A DNA stretch of 64,000 nucleotides from Hysterangium stoloniferum (taxonomy: Eukaryota > Basidiomycota > Agaricomycetes > Hysterangiales > Hysterangiaceae), in assembly GCA_015178975.1 (NCBI GenBank), contig WHVD01000003.1, positions 1,943,584 to 2,007,583 of the forward strand, given 5' to 3'. Both the position numbers and the translations under genes were made by a program. The notes beneath the pieces are model-generated. The model worked only from the letters and a program-made list of their open reading frames with translations. It did no database searches and had not been told where the DNA came from. Shown here one piece after another: positions 1 through 11,040 of the stretch. Every line of letters begins with the position of its first letter. Within the stretch, counting starts at the first letter, position 1.

Positions 1-99
1 ACTGGTTTTTTGGAATTCAAGTAGAAAGGGACCCGACTTTTGGTCTACAGGACACAAAACTGCTAACCCCACTTGATCCCCACCAGCATCTCTCTATCC

Positions 100-640
100 A
101 ATGCCCAAGCATGTCCCGTCGACGCGAAGATATACAAAACGGATTATATCGCAAAGCAGTTGTATCACTATTGTTGCAATACATGCAGAACCACAGCTGT
201 CTGCATTGGGAAACTGTAAAGAGAGTCTTCCGGTACCTGAAATGAATGTGAGACAAATCATTAGTGATTGGCGACAAGCATGACCACTCACACAATGACA
301 TCGAAGTCTTCATGGACATAGATTGGAACTCGCAAGAGCATCAATATTCGATATCCAGTAATTTTTTCAATGTGGATAGAGGCACCATTTCCTGGAATTT
401 GAAAAAGAAACCTTTTGTTGCACTATTATTGACAGAGGTGAAATATATAGGTGCGACTCACATTACGAAGAAATGTTTTTGGACACAGGCATTTAGAGCC
501 AAAATCGCATACTCACTCACTTGTCCTATCACTGCTAATTGTGATCACCGATCCACAATTCCGATTATCAAGACTAGCGAATTTCACATATCATGAAGCA
601 CGTTGATAAGCAAAATTGTATTTGCAATGTAGGTATGAGA
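100..640 (+). pseudogene. Copia Q RNase H remnant
   Basis: Decayed 3' end of a Ty1/copia pol gene. Around 180-240 one frame reads like the Copia RT/RNase H linker (HWETVKRVFRYLK, matching the usual 'HW.A.KR.LRYLKGT' pattern). From about 264 to 596 another frame keeps the RNase H skeleton: an acidic IDW in place of DADW, then TISWNLKKKPFVAL (usually AISW.SK.Q..VALS) and TEVKYIGATHITKKCFW (usually TEAEY.A...A..E..W). Several catalytic acids are altered and frames change, so it is inactive. It lies directly upstream of a polypurine tract and a 3' LTR, fixing its orientation; the rest of the element is left of the window. Confidence 0.75.
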
Positions 641-754
641 TGACTCACCTTCATGCCACTACCTCCCTACAGACGATGGCCCCACCAACCTCCAAAACAT
701 TAGCCAGACCAAAGGCCAAAATGTACTCATACCTGATTGGACCATGTTCCACTT

Positions 755-763
755 AAGGGAGGG
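755..763 (+). other. Polypurine tract of Copia Q
   Basis: AAGGGAGGG sits immediately before the TGTTGAAATATT start of the LTR, the expected place for the plus-strand primer of an LTR retrotransposon. Confidence 0.65.
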
Positions 764-1541
764 TGTTGAAATATTAGCATTATGTAAGCTACCTTTGGTA
801 AGCTGGAATGCAGTGTAGGGTAACTGTATAGTTATGTACATTACGCTTATGGATACTATATTAGCATAGAGACCAATTGCATAGTCTCTCAGTGAAGGTT
901 TATCACTCACTGAGAGGTATGCAATTTTCCCTAGTTCTACATTAATAGTTTACTTACTATTAATTCAGTATTATTTAGGTAGATAACAATAGATGTTATA
1001 GTGAAGGTTTGTCACTCACTGAGATCCACCACCATCTTGCTGCATGGACATCGACAGATGAGCCAGCAGGGAAACCTGCTACCTCGCAGCACGACCTACG
1101 TCAGCTTAGGTGATTGATGATCACGGGTTAAAGCCTCTACCTCCTGACAGGTGTACCACCCAACCATATACTACCCACCATTGGGTCTCAAGATTCTTGG
1201 AATTTCGTTGCATGCAAAGGTCGGCACGAATTCATTATCTTATCACTCCCTTTGGACCAGGCTCAGTAGTAGACTCCTAAACAGTAACTCTGGAAGGATG
1301 AAATGGTAGCAGTAGTGGTATCCCCCTGATGAGAGCTTTCATTGGCTCGAAACTGTTACAGTCCGTTTCTCCTAGCCACCCTCTACTCTAGCTGACAAAG
1401 TTCAATCTTCGGAGACAACTGATTGCACCAATTGATAAGGTGGTGGTCTGCCCAGCAGCACTCTGGTGGACGCTGGTGACCATGCATTGCTATGGTCACC
1501 TTGCTAATGTATTATTTAGAACTGTGCAAATAATCTCAACA
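764..1541 (+). mobile_element. 3' LTR of Copia Q
   Basis: Begins TGTTGAAATATTAGC after the polypurine tract and ends AATAATCTCAACA. Both ends match, in reverse, the LTR fragment at 4774-4949, though this copy is far longer because about 580 bp separate the shared 5' and 3' parts. A 24-bp motif (GTGAAGGTTTRTCACTCACTGA), itself able to form a hairpin, occurs twice about 110 bp apart (about 891 and 1000). Whether the extra segment is original LTR or a later insertion cannot be decided here. Confidence 0.65.
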
Positions 1542-2837
1542 CCTTTTAAGTCTCTTTATAATTCAGCCTGGGTTGTTTTCTGAGTATTCTTTCAGACTGT
1601 TTCTCAAACAAAGCTACCTCACACATTCCCTCTGCTTTGTAATTCTGAGCTGGTGGGGTTTTGGTCTATTTAGAGGGAAAATATGAGATTCTTGAGTGTC
1701 TGGTTCACTGCCTTCACTAAATTATGGCCCATGTTAAATGAAAGTATAAGCATTAATCTATATCAGGTATTTAAATTCATGGTAAAATACCTAATATTCA
1801 ATCTCCTCTGGTTCAGGAATATCACATTCATTCTAAGAGTAGGGAACAAAAGGATATGAACTCCATTTGTTCTGATGATTACCTGCATCCAATCCCCATT
1901 GTTGAAGGCTGGCGGGCCCTGTTGCTTTTGAAGTCTTAAACATTTCACTTTCAAGTAATCCAATAGAGTGACAATTGATTAACTGGTGCATTTGACTAAC
2001 AAAAAAAAATCATTCAATCTATCTAGTATGAAAGATACCCGAATTCCATCATGTCACATAGGATGTGTATTTGAACAAGTTCCTCCCTTACCAACCCATG
2101 ATGATATCAAATAACACTGTTTGTGAAAAGAGAATGTCACAGTATTGATCAAAGTGGCAAATGGAGGATGAAATAAGCCCAAACCACGGGGATGGGAACT
2201 AAATTGGGAAGGAGATAGAAAGGTGTTAGAGGCCAAATTTGAATCTGCTCAAGTCCCAGTCGAAGAAAAACACTCAGCAGCGGTCCACATATGTAGTTCA
2301 ATGAAGATCTAATTCACCTCGTTAGTTCATAGCAGTGGCAGCGATCAAGGACGGACTGACAGCATCAAGTGTGTATGTCGAAGCTGGTCGCCGACAGTCC
2401 ATTCAGTAGGTGAAAATGTCTGCCACACAAACCCACAAACGAAGCTACAATTGCTGCATACAAACATAAACGACCGGCATCCCCGAGAAGAAGTACTGAC
2501 TTCATGTCCGAAGCACTGATACTGGGTGTAAGGCTGGAGTGCAAGTATAACAAAGTTAACATACCGTAAGAGGTTGTCTGAAGTACATATTCATAAGATC
2601 ATGCTGAGAGTTGATGACCACTCAGACTATCGCTCTTCTGCTGAACGGAACGGAACAGCACTGTGACGATAAAATGATAAAAGGAATAAAGAAGACTTCT
2701 AAATATTATTGAATAAGGTCTAAGCAAGAGAGTAGTGCCGTCACTTGAGAACATGTCATGTCAATCAACGGAAGAACAAAACGTTCCCACCAACAAGTGG
2801 CGTGATATAACGTCAAGTTTCATTGTGGTAAAACACT
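1542..2837. other. No recognisable gene
   Basis: AT-rich stretch between two retroelement pieces. Only short open frames (at most 66 codons) without motifs. I see no gene, TIR or LTR boundary. Confidence 0.5.
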
Positions 2838-3196
2838 CCTTTTATTTTATTTATATTTTACACATTTTATTCATATTTTTCTATCCTTTATATTCTTCGA
2901 ATATTGCACCATTTCATTAGTTCAAAGCTTTGTGTATACTTGTGGGTGCACTCAGCACCAAATGGAACTAAGACACACTTTTACCCAAGCACCACCACTC
3001 GTAAGACATAAACTAGGTCTACAGCGAGCGGTGATCAGGATAATGTGTCAGCTACCATGTAGGTAGCATTATATGAGCTATCTAACACTTCAGACCTCGA
3101 ACTATAGCAGTCGAGGCCTCCACTCGAATCATCATTCTTCCCATTCTACTCATTTCTTCATATATAGAACGGTCAGAACTTCTACCACTCTTCACA
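2838..3196 (+). mobile_element. Family-C LTR fragment
   Basis: Diverged copy of the C-family LTR: a T-rich stretch, then TTCAAAGCTTTGTGTATAC, a CACTCAGCACC box, ACTTTTACCCA..CACCAC, and the diagnostic 3' end with ATATAGAACGGTCAGAAC and CTCTTCACA. The same landmarks in the same order occur in the solo LTR at 32917-33561 (minus strand) and the 3' half matches the 5' LTR of C1. The 3' end abuts truncated Copia gag. I could not fix the 5' end or a TSD. Confidence 0.6.
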
Positions 3197-4769
3197 GCTG
3201 GTCTCGTGTCATCAAATTTGTCCTCAAGTGTTCTGTCAATTTGCAGCAACACCACAACATCTGCAGTATTGTGTGATGTCACCAGGGATGTCTGGAGTCC
3301 TCTAGGGAATTCTGCACCTTTGGGTGTATCTCCATCATCCTTTGTCTGCTGTTAATATCACAGACATATGCTGACGGTTTATGTGCATGGTGGCTTCGAC
3401 ATAGTGTCTCTGACTCTGGCATTGGCGTGATATCCTCAAGATCCTCAAGAGGCTCTATCTTTGCATGTGGGATCTCATCCTGCAGTCCATGGTGCATGAG
3501 TGTGTCAGTCAGCGTATTTTGTACAACACATTGGGTGCTCGTTGGGTCATTCCCTCCCTCAACCAGCGCGTCATTCAAAATTTCAATGACTGATTCATCG
3601 AACTTGACGTTTCGTTCTACTGTGGCGCGTCGTTTTCCAGGTGAATAGGTATGGCACCCTTTTCTTTCACTGTTGGATCCTACACAATGCCCCTTTTCAG
3701 CCTCGAGTTCCAGATTCCCGTGGTTTTCATTAAAGGTGGCGAATTGACGGCGGTTAGGTGACTTGTGGTTTGACAATGCTAAATTATAGATGTCAGTTTC
3801 TGTATGCTTGGGTGAACTTGTTTCTCGTGATAAGGTGGGTCTGGTGAATGTTGTCATTAATGCAAAATCCTTACTTGACATGGCAACATTTGCATTCTTG
3901 CCCATGTTGCTATTTGCATTATCATCACCCTTTTCTTCGTGCCTTTTCTTTGGTTTCTGACAGTTGGCTGCAAAGTGACCCTTCCTTCCACAGTTCCAGC
4001 ATTTGATGTTCTCAGCAGATCTCTGTGGCCTTTCGCTATCTCTTGGCTTGCTGTGTCCCTTTGAAGTAGCCATTGCCGTCTCGGATCCTTTTGACCTTTT
4101 CTCATCTATGGTAAGTCATTCATACTTTTCGATTATGGCATCGACGACCTTTACTGGTTCTAAAGCTGTAGCTGAGAACTTCACTGACATTGATATAACA
4201 CTGCTTAATGGACAGCATGACTTTGGTAACGATCCAAGGATAACAGTAACCAAATCATCATTTGAGAGTCCAGCACCCATGCCTTCGAGTTGAGCCTGCA
4301 TTTTCATCAACTTGTCAAGGTGTGTCTTGACTGCTGAATTGTCCTCGCATTTCATTCCATACATTCGGTGTGTGATATCAATCTTTACAGACAGTGTTTT
4401 GCCTTTGTGCTTAGTGCACAGTGCATGCCAAACTTCTTTTGCGGTTTGGAACTTCTGAATTTCAATCTGAAGACTCGGTTTGATAGTTGTGAAGATGTGG
4501 GCTTTGATACATGCCTCGTGTTGTTCAAATTCATTTTGTCGTTGCTCTGCAGCTTTGACCTTGGCCCAATCATCTTCCGTCATTATGTGCTTTGCCCCAA
4601 AAGTTGGCAGTGGTAGTAGCTCCCTTGCAGTTCCCTCAAGATGACGTTTTAGACCTCTACTGGCGCTGAGTACCATCAGCATCTGGTTCTTCCAGGTAAC
4701 CCAATTCGATCTATCACAGTTGAGTTTCGGGACAACATAACTCTTGAAACTAGGTTCTGCGGGGCCCAT
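3197..4769 (-). pseudogene. Copia R gag (nucleocapsid) remnant
   Basis: Ty1/copia Gag. The N-terminal 217 codons (4769-4116) form a UBN2/retrotransposon-gag-like capsid region (SNWVTWKNQMLMVL, then TAKEVWHALCTKH). After one in-frame TGA at 4116-4118 the same frame continues to 3279 and contains a CCHC knuckle, C-X2-C-X4-H-X4-C (CWNCGRKGHFAANC), at about 4000-3955. The TGA replaces a residue in a Lys/Arg/Glu-rich linker and fits CGA to TGA. The ATG lies inside the primer-binding site. The gene is cut at 3197 by a C-family LTR, so protease and pol are missing. Confidence 0.8.
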
Positions 4770-4773
4770 AACC
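4761..4773 (-). other. Copia R primer-binding site
   Basis: Read on the minus strand, the LTR end TCTCAACA is followed by GGTTATGGGCCCC. This resembles the copia-type site complementary to the anticodon arm of initiator tRNA-Met (half-tRNA priming). The gag ATG is embedded in it. Confidence 0.55.
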
Positions 4774-4949
4774 TGTTGAGATTATTTGCACAGTTCTAAA
4801 TAATACTCTCAGTGAGTGATAAACCTTCACTGAGAGGCTACACGATTGGTCTCTATGCTAATATAGTATCCATAAGCGTAATGTAACTATACAGTTACCC
4901 TACACTGCATTCCAGCTTACCAAAGGTAGCTTATGTAATGCTAATAAAA
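4774..4949 (-). mobile_element. Truncated 5' LTR of Copia R
   Basis: Matches, on the opposite strand, the ends of the LTR at 764-1541, including the CTCAGTGAAGG...CACTCACTGAG hairpin. It is shorter and loses the terminal TGTTGAA at its outer end (it stops at GCTAATA), so the outer border is truncated or decayed. Confidence 0.65.
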
Positions 4950-6117
4950 GAGTTTTTTGTATATGATTTTCATTTTAAGATCATATAACACAATATAGAG
5001 CATTTCACACATAGTGTTTGACATTTTTTAGAGCCTCTGTCATCTGCAAGTAAAGTTGTCACCACAGTTACCTTCCTAATTAGGAAGGTAACTGTCACAA
5101 CATACAAGTTTTTGGTGTAAACCTAGAACCAATCTCATTTAGAAGTTTTGTTCTTTTAGAATAAGTTTATTTAGAATTAATAATATTCAAGGAAAGGCTA
5201 AAACTAAGGATGTGCCAATTAAAGTTGTGCACAAGGTATATTTCACCAGCAAACTGTATACTACTAGATGTAACAGCTCTTATGTTTTGATGATTTAATG
5301 TCAAATATAATTTTATTTTGGTAATTTCCAATAAAAAATTGATGAAGTATCTAATTATTTTGAAAAAAGAAACATGTCACACTACTTGCACAGCACTTTC
5401 CTATAGCCCGAGAATATGTGACTTGTCTGCATAGGTTTGGCTAAGCCTTGGACACCATGTAGACACACCAACAACATGTTTATTGTTGCATCTACATTGC
5501 TCCTAGTCCTCAATATGTATGTTGCAATTATTGGGAACTTGTGCAGACCACAGTAGATATTAGAATATAACTTGGCTTGTATCTATAGGTAAACTACTGG
5601 GGAATATATATATCTATGGGAGAAGGTTCTGGAAGCGATGACAGAGATATTACTAAAGCTATGTTAAGTATATTCCAAGATATTCTATAATATTCTAGGG
5701 ATGTCAGGTTGATTACCAACACTCTTCTTCAAACTGAGCATTCCTGGACATAATCCAGTAATAAAAGTGAAAAAAGAATCATGACAGGGAATATGAAATA
5801 TAACCAGGGAATAAAACTCAAAGGAAAAATTGTCAATCTAAATAATGATGAGTGCAGAAATGCTGTAGGAGCATCCAAGCATCAACTACCAGCAGAGCAC
5901 ACAGCTGCTTACAGTGACTTACAAAACATATCCAATGTTTTGCAGTTTCAACTTGTATAGCTTATACCCCAGTAGATAAAATCATAAAAATCACCAAAAT
6001 ATTTTCCAACATGCTCTATTATGCATAGTCCAAGGCACTATAATGTCATTATGTAATTATCAATATATGGTAACAATATGAATATTTTAATAGAGAAGGG
6101 TCATTGGATACCTTTTG
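4950..6117. other. AT-rich region, no gene seen
   Basis: About 1.2 kb of AT-rich sequence. A possible minus-strand LTR edge lies near 5720 (ATTACCAACA followed by CTCTTCTTC, which would be a polypurine tract on the minus strand), but no second landmark supports it. It may be the 5' part of the Tc1-like element whose transposase end lies at 6118-6268. Confidence 0.4.
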
Positions 6118-6268
6118 TCACTGACAGGCTTTTGGCAGGAAATTACTTATATTTAGTAATTGGTAGAGCCACCCTTTGCCTTTAACATATCTGCAACCCC
6201 TCCTAGGCATACTTTGAATCAAATCCTGGCACACCTTTGCATCAATCTTGTACCATTCCACCACCACC
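6118..6268 (-). pseudogene. Tc1-like transposase C-terminus (T5)
   Basis: A short minus-strand stretch reads VEWYKIDAKVCQDLIQSMPRR followed by a Lys/Gly-rich tail, the hallmark C-terminal end of Tc1/mariner transposases (typically '...LI.SMPRR...V..AKGG.TKY'). Everything upstream is missing because the C1 LTR starts at 6269. The DDE catalytic region is absent, so this is only a fragment. Confidence 0.7.
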
Positions 6269-6845
6269 TGTGAGAGGTATGGTGAAATACACTCAGGAAA
6301 TATAGTCGGATGAGCTCTTACTATATCTCCTTTATTATTTCTATTTTTCTCTCTTTTATTATATCTATAATTAGTTCGACGACCTATGTATGCAGTACAT
6401 CGACTCTTGTGGGCGCACACATGCCAGACTTATGTATTCTAGCGCCCATAGTTTAGAACTCAGACACTTTTTACACCGCAACCACAACTTACCCAGACGG
6501 GCTTTAGCTATCTACTCTATCAGAGTTTCGAACTGTACCAGTTGAAACTCAATCCTTATCTCAACTCGCGTGGACCACATCCACACTACTCTATTATTCG
6601 ACTCTCTAATACTCTACTTTACTCTCGAGCAGTCGTTCAGAATCGCACTTGACAGTCGATTCTAGTTATTCGTTTTAGCTCTCTACCTTATTCTAGATAG
6701 CTACTTCCCTCTACCGTATTGAACTAAGTAGTCAATACACGTTCATTCTGTATTAGACTTCGACAGTCAATACATCTTAGTGTCGTACCTAAACGGTCGA
6801 TATCCTTCATATATAGAACGGTTAGAACATCCACTACTCTTCACA
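6269..6845 (+). mobile_element. 5' LTR of gypsy C1
   Basis: Starts TGTGAGAGGTATGG inside a Tc1-like gene fragment and ends ACTACTCTTCACA, followed one base later by a tRNA-type PBS. The start matches the solo copy at 32917-33561 (TGTAAAGGGTATG read on minus) and the end matches both other C LTRs. The five bases before it are CCACC; no matching 3' LTR or second TSD was found, so the element seems truncated at its 3' end. Confidence 0.75.
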
Positions 6846-6846
6846 G

Positions 6847-6862
6847 TGGTGATCCGAGCCGG
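6847..6862 (+). other. tRNA-type PBS of gypsy C1
   Basis: TGGTGATCCGAGCCGG begins with TGG, the complement of a tRNA CCA tail, one base after the LTR. This is the conventional arrangement for Ty3/gypsy elements and differs from the self-priming arrangement of families A and B in this window. The tRNA species cannot be assigned here. Confidence 0.6.
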
Positions 6863-7099
6863 ACCGTACTTTCCCTATGAAGAAAAAACGATATCTTATG
6901 ACTATAAGCTTCTAAGCACGTAAATGACTACTGGCAAGAACCAAATGTCGAGACCTTCAATGACCCCGAGTAATTCAAAACCTCGTCAAAGACCTGCGAG
7001 TCTGGAACCACCCCGTAACGTCACCATGAGGAAGTCTTCATTGACTTTCAAAAACCAGTTCTTCCTGGGAGTCCTCCCGGAGCAGCAGCTGGACCGTCA

Positions 7100-8110
7100 A
7101 TGGAAGCCCCCCCAAGTCCGCAAGAAGAACGTCCGCCAACTGAGCAGTCGAACATTCCAGGAGCTAATGTCGAGACTACCCGTGCTCCCGAACCCGTTCT
7201 CTCGTTCCCGCCTAGACAGGTCATCCTTAAGCAATTCTTCAGGGGTCATATGATTTATGCTCAACCCATCGACTTACAATGGGATGCGTACTACGCCGAT
7301 CGAATCCCTGCGGATCAGGTTACTCCCTTCGTGGAGGAGTATAATTCGGATTACCCTCTTCTACCGGCGACTGTAGCGGTCTGGTTAGGTCGTTATCAGG
7401 CCATTTTATCGGCACAAGATCTATTCACATGACCTGGAACCCTTGAGGATCTAACTCGTTCGATCCCCGAATGGTCAAGCGAAGTTACTTGTGTTATGGA
7501 AGGAGGGAGGACGGTTCTTAAACAAGAAGTGTTCTCTTCATTCCTCGAAGCGCTCCGCACGCACGATGACGCGTTACAAATCCTTCATGTCCTACTTGGT
7601 GGGGATCACATCGTCCCCAAAGTCGATTACCAGTATATATACATTCGGATGCTGGAGGAGTCTCTTAACGGGATTACTCGGAATTCTTCATTTGCGTATT
7701 TCACTTTAAGGGGTCGGTTAAGGCGAAATCAGAGAAGACTCGATAAGATGGTTTTGGAGGTGCTTTACCCTTATGGTGATTCCATCCAGGTACCCGATTC
7801 CCCCATCTCCACAACAAGTTCGTTTGTTCGTACCCTGAATGGATCTCCCGACACTTGTTTCCTTCATTCGCTCAATTGTCCCATTATTTTGCAAGACTTC
7901 CCGTTGGACATGAGGATACAGGTTTCAGAACGTCTTCAGGAAAAAGGAATGGAAATATGCATCCCCCTCTATCAGCCTCAACCTCGTCGACCTTTGAATA
8001 TGGTCGAAATCGAGAGAGGGATCGCGATGGAACCTAGCCCTACCCCCCATCAGGAAATTCACCACTCGTGTCGCGTTCGAACGAATCCCTGGCAATACGG
8101 ACATGGGTGA
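7100..8110 (+). pseudogene. Gypsy C1 Gag N-terminal region
   Basis: First ORF of C1, starting at ATG 7100 with a proline-rich stretch (EAPPSPQEERPP) and continuing as a mostly helical region without a domain I recognise. Position 7430-7432 is an in-frame TGA where the frame otherwise continues without break. The frame closes at 8108-8110, but another frame carries straight on into the main Gag ORF, and a run of six C at about 8042 is the likely site of a one-base slip. Most simply this is the N-terminal third of a single large Gag polyprotein rather than a separate gene. A second TGA, at 8133-8135, lies between this part and the ORF that starts at 8214. Confidence 0.6.
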
Positions 8111-11040
8111 TGAACCAACTACGACTAGAAATTGATCAGTCACCAACAGGGGTCGACCGTCTTTCTCCACTGCATTCACTGAGGGTATAGCTGGTCAAGT
8201 TGCTGGTCGAGGATTGCTGAATCCAGTCAATCCTCGCCATTCCCTGCCGATCTCCTCCAACCCCTTTCTGCCATCGAGAGGACCTCCTAGTAATTCATCT
8301 GGGAGTTCTAGTACCTCAAGCTATGGAGGGAATTCGGGACGTGGGGGGCGTCACGGTAGAGTACCTAACTCTCCCTTTCAAACTCCAATGCAGCCTCGAG
8401 CCAGCGCACCTATTGATGACTTACCTAAGGATAAAAGGATCGCTCTTAACACCAACGACATCAAGATCAAATGGTCAGACCTTCCCGAATACGATGGGAC
8501 TCAATCCAAGGCATTGGATTACATCATGGATATTATGAGCCTCTCGGAGATCTCTGACTCCACGAGTACATTGTTGGGAGTCGCTCTGCCAAGACGACTC
8601 ACCGGCGGTGCTAAGATCTGGTGGAGCACCTTAGACTGTGAACATCGCACTGAATTTAGTCGATCTCACGGATCGTTTCTCTGGGGCATCGTAGAAGGAT
8701 TACTTGGAACTCGTTGGCGTGAATCCTTGGCTCTAGAATGGGAAGCCATGAAATTTCGACAGGCCGGTCACAATCATGAGACACCCGTTCACTACATTCA
8801 GCGAAGGGTCAAGCTTTATCGATTCTTGTATGGGTTCCACCAAAACTGGAAGGACAAAACGCACAGACTTATCCTGACACTGCCTACGGAATGGCTTTAT
8901 CTTCTACAGGGACAACCTATCGATGACATCATGAGCCTACAGACTTACGCGAACAATTTACAAGAGGCTCTGATTAACGCTTGGGTTCAAACACATCGAG
9001 AACGTTATCGGTTTCAGAAACCCAGAGTCATGATCGCCGAGCAAGACAAGTCAGATCCCTGGCATGAGGAGGAGCACTCTGGAAAAATCGACCCCACTAA
9101 TCGAGGCCACGTCCTCCTCAGTGAACTCGAGGATAAAACCGCCTCTAGGAGATTGAACGCTAAACAGGGTAAGAAACACGGCAAGTTCTTTTTCGAACAG
9201 AGTGACAAGAAAAGCATTGCCAAACCTCCGAAGGAGTGCTGGATTTGCGGGAGTTTAGAGCATTTTAAGATCGACTGCCCTCACGCGGGCAGGATGTCGC
9301 ACTATGTCTCTATTAACAAATGCTCCACGCAGAACCCGATGGAGGAGGCGGAGGATCAAAGGGCTTATGAAACGGTTTATGGATTAAGCATACAGGGACA
9401 AGTACATAACATTGATGAGGAATCGATTTTCATTTCCGTCTACCTTCCTCAGTCAGAGGACAACATCGTTTCAGGTGTGAAAGTATCCTCGAATGAGAAC
9501 GAGACATTGCAAGTTGATGTTTCTATATCAGACCATGATTTTCTCAAGAAAGGAGACTGGCTAGACGCTCATCGTCAGAACCGTGAAGGTCTGACTGAGA
9601 CGAGAGTTTTATCACGACCTGAACCTCCCACCATTGAGGAAATCGTCGACGAGGACGCATTTGCGAACCGATCTAAGGAAATAAGTCAGACCTACGTTAT
9701 AGAAGACCCCTCAGAGTCAGAGGGATCAGAGGAGGAGAGCTTCCCCTTTGACCCAGGGCAATTACCCGACTTAATTCCTAGCGATGAATCAGACTCTGAA
9801 GCAGACAACTCTATTTCGAACGCCACTCCCAAGGTACCTAACGGTAGACGTATCAGGAGGAACGTCAAACTGGCTGCAAGAAAAGAAAGCAAAAGACCTA
9901 GAGTTCAATACCCCCAATCCAGTCGACTTATGAAAGAGGATTTGACTATTATCTATCGCAGAAGGGACCCTCCGGGTGGATATAGTATTGGGATTTCAGC
10001 ATTACACGTCTACGGACGCGTAGGGAACTCAGAAGCCTCAAATCCTATTAAAATCAGGCTGGACGCTGGGGCTGACCTCTCCTTAATCTCAGAGGATTTA
10101 TATAAGGAACTAGAGGATCGCCCTAAACTCAAGCAAGGACTCAAGCTGCACCTCGTGCAACTTACCGGTAATGCCAAAGTATTAGGATATGTCAACGTCC
10201 CCATTTATCTCAAGGACGACACCGGTATACTCCTTAAATTTACTGCCAAAACATACGTTGTCCAAGGTATGACTGTCCCAATCCTTCTTGGAGAAGACTT
10301 TCACGTGAACTATGAGATCGGGACACTGCGAGACCAACTGCTGGGTTCCAGATTGATTTTGCCTGGGAGAGCAGGATCTATCCCAGCCAGTTCTTCCAAG
10401 GAGCCGCAGCCTTTAACCTTTTCAATTAGCAAGATCCCCTTTGAGGAATTAGCCAATGACTCGCCTGAATTGACTTCCAAACCAGACAAAGGAGTGCGTA
10501 CTGAAAGAGTCGCACAGGCCTTGCAAGATTGTACTGTAGAACCGGAATCGGCTCGATTAGTACCAATCTTTGTAGGAGATCTTATTGGTGACCAATGGAT
10601 AGTCGAGGGAGTGGTCTTGCAGAATGACGATGGGAGTATACTAGCGGCTCCCACCACCGCCATCTCTAGGGAATGTGCCGTGATACCTCTCGCTAATCCC
10701 TCTCTGATGCCAAGAATCATCAGACGAGGGGAAACCGTTGGATTAATTCATGATGTGAACAAATGGGCCCAGACTCCTAGATCTTCGACTGAGAAAGCAT
10801 CGATGCAGTCAATGGCAACCAAGATCACCCATCTCGTCGAGAGCCTATCAAAAATAGAAGAGGAGCGTGTCCTTAATCCTCAATCCTCCAGACTGCCCCC
10901 AGAACGGGAACTCGCAGATGATTTCGACCCGGCAGGTCCTAAAACGTCAGAGGTTGCCACCACGGAAACATTTCATGTGGAAGATCTGCATAAGCTGGTT
11001 AACTTAGGACCTGACATCCCTACGATGTCTCCTCCCACTT
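8111..11040 (+). pseudogene. Gypsy C1 Gag-protease polyprotein
   Basis: A 946-codon open frame (8214-11054) whose reading frame extends upstream past a TGA at 8133. In order: a Ser/Gly/Arg-rich region; a capsid-like domain from about residue 80 (IKWSDLPEYDG, WWSTLDCEH, ETPVHYIQRRVKLYRF); a CCHC knuckle CWICGSLEHFKIDC near residue 345 for RNA binding; an acidic linker rich in E/D/S; and a retropepsin-like protease near residue 620 with the active-site triad DAG (RLDAGADLSLIS) and a downstream PILLGEDF. Residue positions are approximate. A one-base insertion near 11025 shifts the frame just before RT, since copy C2 reads through the same place without a shift. Confidence 0.85.
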